NCBI GenBank assembly: GCA_038373885.1
Contig: JAWZYV010016601.1
Span: forward strand, 372,001-436,000
Length of the DNA stretch: 64,000 nucleotides
Direction of reading: 5' to 3'
From: Cheiracanthium punctorium
Taxonomy: Eukaryota; Arthropoda; Arachnida; Araneae; Cheiracanthiidae
Part shown: positions 57,828 to 64,000 of the stretch, in pieces
How the letters are laid out: each line of letters starts with the position of its first letter
Numbering within the stretch: the stretch's first letter is position 1
Notes under the pieces: model-generated
What the model was told of the DNA's origin: nothing
Databases searched by the model: none
What the model saw: the letters and a program-made list of their open reading frames with translations, nothing else
Program-made: the position numbers and the translations under genes

Positions 57828-58066
57828 AAATCTGGAAATGATGCAGTCAAGCCCCCTGGATACTATATAAGTACCACATATGGTTTATTTCCTGCTCCAC
57901 TTCCTCAAAATAGTGATATTATTGAAAGTGTGCAGCATTATTTCCATTTTCTTGGAATGTTTTTAGCCAAGGCACTCCAAGATAATCGCTTAGTTGACTT
58001 ACCATTATCTCGTCCCTTTTTAAAAATTATGTGTCATGGTGAAGTATTGAGTAAAATGCGTGATAG
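57828..58066 (+). CDS. HECTD1: HECTD1-like exon f (HECT N-lobe core)
   Basis: The acceptor is tatattacag ending at 57827 and the donor is gtaaga at 58067. It encodes a short variable start (KSGNDAV), then KPPGYYISTTYGLFPAPLPQ, IIESVQHYFHFLGMFLAKAL, QDNRLVDLPLSRPFLKIMC and HGEVLSKMRDR. HFLG.FLAK...DNRLVDLP is the conserved core of HECTD1-type N-lobes. The last codon is split (AG|A, Arg) into the next exon. The 5' acceptor lies only 70 bp from the end of a CAGGGTGTC-type element (56750-57757). Confidence 0.95.
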
Positions 58067-58163
58067 GTAAGATTTTAAAAGTACTTTAATATATGGTTAG
58101 CACTTTGATACTTTAGTTCTTGAGTTTTCTTTTCTGAAATTTTACTGTTTATTTATTTTTTAG

Positions 58164-58338
58164 AGAACCAGTATCTAATCATTCTGTGGCCGCAATGGTG
58201 TCTTCATTTACAGAGGATGATCTATATGTTGTTTTATCAGAAGAACAGCTGAAAAAGAGCAAAAAATGTAAAAAGTCCCCTCCAGAACCTTCATATGCTT
58301 GGTTTTATGGGATTCTTGGTTATAATGACTTTCTAGAG
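58164..58338 (+). CDS. HECTD1: HECTD1-like exon g (variable N-lobe insert)
   Basis: A very short intron (97 bp) precedes it: acceptor atttttttag ending at 58163, donor gtaagc at 58339. The exon encodes EPVSNHSVAAMVSSFTEDDL, a lysine/proline-rich linker around KKSKKCKKSPPEP, then SYAWFYGILGYNDFLE, equivalent to the HECTD1 'PPAWFNGILTWEDFELV' motif. The linker is much shorter than the acidic, serine-rich linker at the same place in vertebrate HECTD1. It ends in phase 0. Confidence 0.93.
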
Positions 58339-58375
58339 GTAAGCTTTTTAACGTGCATGCTGATAATTATTACTG

Positions 58376-58856
58376 TATTTACTCATGTATAATGCACACT
58401 TTTTTTTTCAAAATTTAAGGAAAAAAAACAACTTAGTGCATTGTACACGGCATAGCTTTTTACTTCTGTATGTAATCCACGATATATGTGTTCATCAAGA
58501 AATTCACTTGGAGTAGATTTAAAAAAAAAAAAGTCTTCCTTTATAAAAGTACTTGCAGTATCTTTATTTCACAGGTAGCACTTTATTTTAGACTAAATTG
58601 TTAGTCGCATTTTTTAACACTAATTAGCAATTCTCATTGTCGCTACTAGCTTTATCATGGCAGTCCTTGTCATCACTAACACAGTCAATGACCTCTTGCA
58701 TGATATCTTCTTCAGCTTCATCCACTTGACTGAAAATTTCAGTCACTTTCAGAATCACTTACATGTCAAATTTTTAGTGTGTATTATATACAATATAACA
58801 AAATTTTACTAATGTTTTCGTGAAGTACGGGGGTCTGCGTTGTACATGAGTGAATA
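58376..58856. mobile_element. MITE with TATTTACTCATGTATAATGC ends
   Basis: The left end at 58376 pairs with gtctgcgttgtacatgagtg then aata (to 58856) at about 20 of 24 positions. It lies in the 657-bp intron between exons g and h. The minus strand at 58600-58770 has a short acidic stretch (EDIMQEVIDCVSDD) that recalls the acidic tail of pogo-type transposases. Confidence 0.65.
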
Positions 58857-58995
58857 TGCTAACTATTAGAAATTGTATCTTAACTCCATCTCTTATGAAT
58901 CATTATTTGTAATAAGCATTAAATAAAGCTGGTTGTTTCTGTTATCGTTCCAATTACTATATAGAATTTTCGTAATATATTCTGTTTGATTTTAG

Positions 58996-59165
58996 GTTAA
59001 TGAAATACAAGCAAAATTTTTAAAGCAACTTCAGGAACTTGCATCTAAGAAGCACTGCATTTTAGCAGAGAGAAGTCTTTCAAAAGAAGATAGGATTAAT
59101 CAGCTGAAAAATTTAAGTATTCCCATGCCTAGTGCTGGAACTGCTGTTAAGATTGAAGATTTAAC
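58996..59165 (+). CDS. HECTD1: HECTD1-like exon h (last visible)
   Basis: The acceptor is gattttag ending at 58995 and the donor is gtatgt at 59166. It encodes VNEIQAKFLKQLQELASKKH, CILAERSLSKEDRINQLKNL and SIPMPSAGTAVKIEDLT, matching the helical part of the N-lobe that ends with the conserved 'SIEDLGLNF'. The final codon is split in phase 2, so at least one more exon must follow. None is seen in 59166-64000. The catalytic cysteine region is therefore beyond the right edge. Confidence 0.92.
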
Positions 59166-59700
59166 GTATGTTTATTCATAATATATACTAAGTGTTTGTA
59201 AAATTAAAATACAATCAATACAGAAGTAATAAGTATGATCTATGCATTAGATTGACATGCATTTCAATAGTTCATTTTGGTTTGCTATTCTGTAAGCTAT
59301 GAAATATAATTTTCTGTTACTGTATCAACATCAGGCAGTGCACTACCATGCTTATGTTGAACTTAACTGCAGGGTTGGGGTTTGACATGACAAGCGTCAA
59401 AAATGGGTTTAAACCGTCAAAAACTAATCCATAAAAGAAAGGGAACAATATGTAAACTAATTGTGCAGTATATTTTCATTTTGCATTAAACTAAATACAT
59501 AATTAAAGTTAACATACTGCCAACCTTCAATTTTTGAAAATCGTTACAATACCACAGTGTCACGCAGTAACGCAATAAATATGCTCTACTAAAGATAAAA
59601 TGTAATCAAACACAATTTTTAAAATTACTATTCAGTATTTAGTACACTATTTTTAATACATATGCACATATATGAAATGAGGGGCATTTATTTGGTATCT

Positions 59701-59892
59701 TTAGAGTACAAATGTACAGCCATAAGTAGCTGATTTGGCTGCTTTTAAAAAATCCTTATCAAAGTCTTCCATCATAGCAATGGCACTTTTTGCAATTAAA
59801 ATGTCTTCCAAAGTTTCATTAGACAAAAAACTATGAAATAGTGTTACTATTTTTCTTAACACTGCTAAACAAACGTTCACAAAGCATGGCAT
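59701..59892 (-). pseudogene. hAT transposase C-terminal fragment
   Basis: An open minus-strand frame reads LFHSFLSNETLEDILIAKSA then IAMMEDFDKDFLKAAKSATY. The NETLEDILIAKSA segment resembles the end of hAT dimerisation domains (S.E.LE.ll..K). Upstream minus-strand sequence to about 60060 has further broken coding. Identity rests on this resemblance and on the hAT ends around it. Confidence 0.5.
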
Positions 59893-60179
59893 TTACTGTG
59901 TGGAAATTACAGTCAATATGCTTAGCATAACATGTCGATCATATTTAAATTTTCCACTAGCAGCTGTTAATTTTCTCAATCTCAATTTTTAGCCAATTTT
60001 TTGTCCATTCTCTTCTTCTGATTGAACTTCCTCGGGCAAATTATCAAATTTGCAAAATTGAGATTGAAGCTCATCCATGATTTCATCTACTGTGCTTGCA
60101 AACATCATTTCCACATACTTCATGTGAGTACATATTTGGAAATAAATTTAAAAAATAAACTATATCTGAAAATGATTTG

Positions 60180-60400
60180 GCCTCACCATGGCACAAGTGG
60201 TTCTGCCACTGAAAATGGTAGATGGCTGAAGTGTGAAGGTCCCGGTTCGGGTCGCATCGCGCGGACTGTCGATCCGGAGTTTTGGTAGGTTTTGCTCCAA
60301 ATGTAACGTGAATACGCGTTAGAACCCTTAGAAATATGTGCTAAGCACCTCCTCCCTTGGATGATCGCCCTAGTGTAGCGTTGCCATAATCACACACAAC
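60180..60400 (+). repeat. tRNA-derived SINE, best-preserved copy
   Basis: The head reads CATGGCACAAGTGGTTCTGC (A box), AAGGTCCCGGTTCGGGTCGC (B box), then CGCGGACTGTCGATCCGGAG, TTTTGGTAGGTTTTGCTCCA, AATGTAACGTGAATACGCGT and TAGAACCCTTAGAAA. Later sequence has CACCTCCTCCCTTGGATGAT. Four other copies are in the window. Confidence 0.85.
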
Positions 60401-62209
60401 ATACAACAACTGAAAAATTATTTGTCTGCAAGATTATTTATGTTTGATACTTAGCAGATTATTCATGTTTGATATGCAATTTTGAATGTCGGTCCTTATA
60501 CACAGAGCAAAAAGCAAAATTGCATCCACTTCGCCGATTTGACGATACAAGGATATTCCTTTGTAAAAGAATCAAGGAAAACGTTTATTATATTGTTTAT
60601 TTTTAGATTTTCGACATTTCAAATTAATATTTCACAACTTCAAACTACACTGGACAATTTCATCAACACGTGTGTTGTGATTGAAAGTTGTTCTTGCGCT
60701 TGCGCTTACGATGGGAGCCAAGTCGGTATTGGAGGGAGATATTTCTAAACGAATGCGCATCCACCTCTGTGCATGCGCAGCAAACAAACTTTGCCAAAGC
60801 ATGGACACTCGGCATATCGATTACGAACGCTCCCATCCCACTTCTCCTAACACGTCACAAGCCAAGCCGCGGGTGGAGGGAGAAAAAAAATCTGTGAGCC
60901 AATCATAGCTTTCACAGCATCGGAGATCGAGGAAATTCCTATTTTCCCTCTCGGTTAACAGTAACACAGCGTATCAGTGGAAGAAGCATAAAAGGCAGAA
61001 AAAGTATAGTGGATGGGGGAGTTAGCGTAAATATGGGAAATAAAACGATCTAGTGTTTTTACGTTCGAACGTAACGTCAATTGGCGATTTAAATTTTAAA
61101 ATACTCCACAAAACCACTAAATTTTGAAACATAGTAAATAAAATCACATTAGCCTAAACTTTGCCAAAAAATCGTACAATTTTGCCTTGCGGCCGTATAA
61201 CCGTACAACTAAGCTAAAATCCGTACATTGTACGGCCAAACCGTACAAGTTGGCAGGTATGAGTTAATTATATTGAAACATAATTATTATATTAAAAAGT
61301 GAGTTATTTCTCAACAAATGACAAATATTTTGCTCATTAATAATTGTCTGTAGTGTGCATTTCTTTGTATAAATAATACCATTTATAGGATAAAAATTTT
61401 TAAATTTCATTTATTCAGTAGTATATATACATATAATTTGGAGGGAGAGTTAATATATAAATAATGTTCAGCAGTCTCAAAATTTTGAAACTGAAGTATG
61501 GCTAAACATTTTCTGTAGAAGCAAATATTAAACTTATTTTGATTTAATCTAAATACCTAAATTGAAAGGGTTTTAAGCAAAAACATATAACATAATAATT
61601 TAAGTCATTTAAATAGAATTAAATAAAGATCGACACATTTAATTATTAGTATACTAAAGTTTCCCCATTCAAAACAGATTACCAATTTATTGAATGTAAC
61701 CAATGTATTAAATGTAATGTAGCATTGAAATTTATCACAAAATGGTATTGGTATTTTACATGTGGGAAACTTACAAGGCATGGAAGATTTTAAGGACAGT
61801 CCTGATTTTTGATGCAGATAGATAATTTAGAATTTTAATGTTATAACAGCAAGAATAATGTTTTGAACATATTAGATATGTAATAAAATTACTTTTCCAC
61901 TCTCTTTTCTGTTTCTAGACAACATGCTTGATAAAAAATGCATAAAAGATGTTTACAATATTTCTTAAAAGTTAATATTATAATATTTCACAATGTGTGC
62001 AATTTTGAAGAAATCAATTAGTATTTTTACTACAGTCAATATTTGTAGTAGATTAATATTAATAATGAATAACAATCAATCAATATTTGTAATTGTATTA
62101 AAATAAAGCAATATATGTAATTTGCATGTATTTTAAAGTGCAATGGTTTTTGATGTGACAGTTTAAACCATGGTTAAAACTGTCATGCGTCAAAAACTTG
62201 CCAATCCTG

Positions 62210-62529
62210 CTTAACTGCTGTTATCAGTCCATTGCTACCACAACACGTTTGCTGGGATGAATATGATTGAAATATAAAATATGTGTAGCACTCGTCTTTT
62301 ATTGATTTTTGATTGTGGTGGTCTGGTTTTATTCCCTCTTTACCCTTTTCATTTGTGATTTTCCAGTACAATTTTTCCTAAAAAAATAATCTGTCAAAAA
62401 ATATCAATTTTTTATCGCTTATTTTAGTCAGTATTAACTGTTGTGCAGTTGCATAGCAATTTTTAAATCATATTGGTGTCACTTTCATAAAACAAGTCAT
62501 GAAAGAAAATGCAAAATGCTCCAATTAAG
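62210..62529. other. Intron segment, nothing recognised
   Basis: Starts with the right target duplication of the hAT element; otherwise AT-rich and featureless. Confidence 0.5.
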
Positions 62530-63983
62530 TACCGTAATTTATGGAAGAAACGCCGCGGCGTTTATGAGTTTAAAAGTTCAAAAATAATAAGTGCGGCGTT
62601 TACAATATTTTAAATTTTTTTTAGCCGATCTTCAACAAAAAATCGAAAAATTCGTTTAGTGATAATTTTCTCAAAAGATGGCGCCACCACCGACACATAC
62701 TCTTAGCGTGCACAGATCACAGCGTAGCGAATCAGAATGCGAACCTACCCCCATAGAAAAGAGGTTTGATCTTTGATCCAGTTTTGTAGAAAGTCAGAGC
62801 ACCCTGAGATGGGTCCATGTCCGGTGCTCTGAAGTGGATGGCTTCATACATCCAACCGATGTCTCCTCAATTAAGTAAAAAGAAAAAAAAAATAGAAGTA
62901 AATCTTTTACATCTACATTTTAGAACTATAATTAAATTTTAATGAAGTTTTGAATATATATTTTGTAGGGTTAAAGTTCTGTAAAATACCGCAAAAGTGC
63001 ACTACCCTCTATTAAATGCACCCGTTTTTCACATGAACCTCTATTGTTCTTAAAATACTGAAATTCAGCCAAAATTAGTCTATGTTGTGCCCGGTGCGAG
63101 TTTAACCCTTCCCCTACCCCCCCCCCCTTCCCAAAAAAAATAAAAATAAATAAAGTTGATCTAAAAGTTATTTTTTTTTAATCGCCATGCGGCTTTGCGC
63201 CCGGTGCAGGAAAACTCTATCGAATAAACACTGCCAACTAATTTGTATGCTCAAGAAATGCTGATTGCTTTTAAAATAAATCCCAATGTTATAAATAATG
63301 TCAGAAATGTCAATGTCAAAAATAATAAATAAACAGAACGATCAAGTGTTGTTACACAACATTCAGTTTAAAACAACAATTTGCTGAAGCAAGCTCATTA
63401 CGTAATCAACAGCTGGCCATCCGCGGGGGAAAAATGTTTACTTTTAACTGGAGCCTCTTCTCACACATCGATTGCTGTTTTCATTTTAATGGCGCCTGGT
63501 AGTCTGTCCGAACTTATGCGGATGCAAGAAGGTTTTTAGAACCTATTTTTTTATTTCTATAAATTCGCCTTTGTGAATATGAGCATTGATATCTGATTAT
63601 TTGAAAATAGAAATCGTAAGCTTTGTAAAATAGCGGTAAATACTTTAAAACATTCTATGGAAAGGGGGAGAAAAAAGGAGATTTTTTTTTTACCGTTTAT
63701 CCAATTTCTCCCGAAATATATCTGATCAACATAATAGCTTTTCTAATAAATTAGGTCTAATAAGTAATGGAACATATTTTTTATTTATTTATTTTTTATT
63801 AATTAAGAAATTATTTTAGAAATTGAATTTTATCTGGCATTGACTTCTTCTGACCACGATCACCCCCCCCCCCCCCCAATGATCGCGGCTGCGGCGTTTA
63901 TGCCGGGTGCAGTGTTTCTGATGATTTTCTAGCTAACTAAGCTCATTTTCGTGGGTGCGGCGTTTCTTCCATAAATTACGGTA
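62530..63983. mobile_element. TACCGTAATT-ended element, perfect 27-bp inverted repeats
   Basis: TACCGTAATTTATGGAAGAA then ACGCCGC (62530-62556) is exactly reverse-complemented at 63957-63983. GCGGCGTTTA motifs repeat next to both ends (near 62556, 62592, 63892, 63957). AGT precedes ACCGT on the left and follows ACGGT on the right, a possible 3-bp duplication. It is 1454 bp with C-runs near 63118 and 63862 and no recognised coding. It shares layout with the 51170-52661 element. Confidence 0.85.
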
Positions 63984-64000
63984 GTAAAATTGACATTCTG

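Larger units (their letters stand above)
7062..59165 (+). other. HECTD1: HECTD1-like E3 ubiquitin ligase gene, internal part (8 exons)
   Basis: Eight exons at 7062-7242, 9782-9864, 10467-10594, 21692-21890, 44347-44484, 57828-58066, 58164-58338 and 58996-59165 join without a frame break (junction phases 1,0,2,0,0,2,0, then 2 at the last donor). They give about 437 residues. Known family: HECT E3 ligases transfer ubiquitin from E2 to substrate through a C-lobe cysteine. The segment order [93 protein letters not shown] and KIEDL follows vertebrate HECTD1 rather than TRIP12, which lacks the [14 protein letters not shown] block. The catalytic C-lobe lies to the right of the window and the N-terminal domains to the left. 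Every intron is transposon-rich. I see no promoter or polyadenylation site belonging to this gene. Confidence 0.93.
59513..61263. mobile_element. Inner inverted-repeat element with CATAC(C)TGCCAAC ends
   Basis: Left catactgccaacct and right agttggcaggtatg are inverted. AGTTAA occurs just outside on both sides. GTACGG/CCGTAC motifs crowd the right end (61190-61250). It seems to split the hAT coding region of 59370-62209, but the split cannot be proved by eye. Confidence 0.5.
59370..62209 (-). mobile_element. 2.8-kb hAT element, exact 8-bp duplication
   Basis: CAGGGTTGGGG (59370) and ccaatcctg (to 62209) are inverted ends. CTTAACTG flanks both sides exactly (59362-59369, 62210-62217). Subterminal GTTTAAAC and CGTCAAAAA motifs occur at both ends. 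A decayed hAT C-terminal coding fragment lies on the minus strand (59701-59892). An inner inverted-repeat element and a SINE are inserted. Confidence 0.88.

Noticed and set aside
7062..59165. Assignment of the host gene to TRIP12
   Set aside because: The [16 protein letters not shown] block, [10 protein letters not shown] and KPPGYY fit HECTD1; TRIP12 has different sequence there.

Overview
This window is eukaryotic, AT-rich genomic DNA with no bacterial organisation. It holds part of one host gene and a dense, nested set of transposable elements. The host gene is recognisable: eight consecutive + strand exons (7062-59165) encode the region before, and the N-lobe of, the HECT domain of an E3 ubiquitin ligase whose closest match known to me is HECTD1. 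All exons join in frame across GT-AG junctions. The catalytic-cysteine C-lobe and the upstream Ankyrin/SUN/MIB parts lie outside the window. Only about 1.3 kb of the 64 kb is exon, and introns reach 22.5 kb. The large introns, the Tc1-like transposases (one type recalls elements I know from orb-weaving spider genomes) and the GIY-YIG Penelope fragment suggest an arthropod, probably a chelicerate and perhaps a spider. That assignment is inference.

Left part (1-7061), upstream of the first visible exon: a decayed piggyBac copy cut by the window edge, a short AGGGTGTCC-type inverted-repeat element, a Penelope-like retroelement fragment, and an intact Tc1-like transposon (4063-5471; 346-residue DD34E transposase on the minus strand) inserted in that fragment. 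From 7062 onward the elements sit in HECTD1 introns: a second piggyBac relic, an internally deleted Tigger, a hAT element carrying a piggyBac MITE, and a nearly complete Tigger (16042-18472) whose transposase ends in a PCNA-binding-like motif.

The 22.5-kb intron (21891-44346) holds two arrangements that look least ordinary. One is a long-inverted-repeat element whose core is a degenerate 60-80-bp minisatellite (24976-27470). The other is an element at 29040-32702 with about 0.85-kb inverted repeats around the decayed minus-strand gene of a conserved but, as far as I know, unnamed family with transposase-like acidic motifs. It sits inside a TA-flanked pogo-type shell (27477-32918). The same intron has a split Tc1, several hAT MITEs with exact 8-bp target duplications, and copies of a tRNA-derived SINE.

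The 13.3-kb intron (44485-57827) holds a 4.6-kb hAT-type element (45088-49733, exact 8-bp duplication) packed with nested MITEs and a 48-bp near-perfect palindrome. It also holds a Tc1 MITE, a MITE within a MITE at 51170-52661, and an element studded with 13 AAGCTT motifs. After the last visible exon (59165) come a 2.8-kb hAT element with an exact 8-bp duplication and a 1.45-kb element with perfect 27-bp inverted repeats ending near the right edge.

No rRNA genes, convincing functional tRNA genes, CRISPR arrays or operons are visible. Element boundaries were placed by eye from inverted repeats and target duplications.
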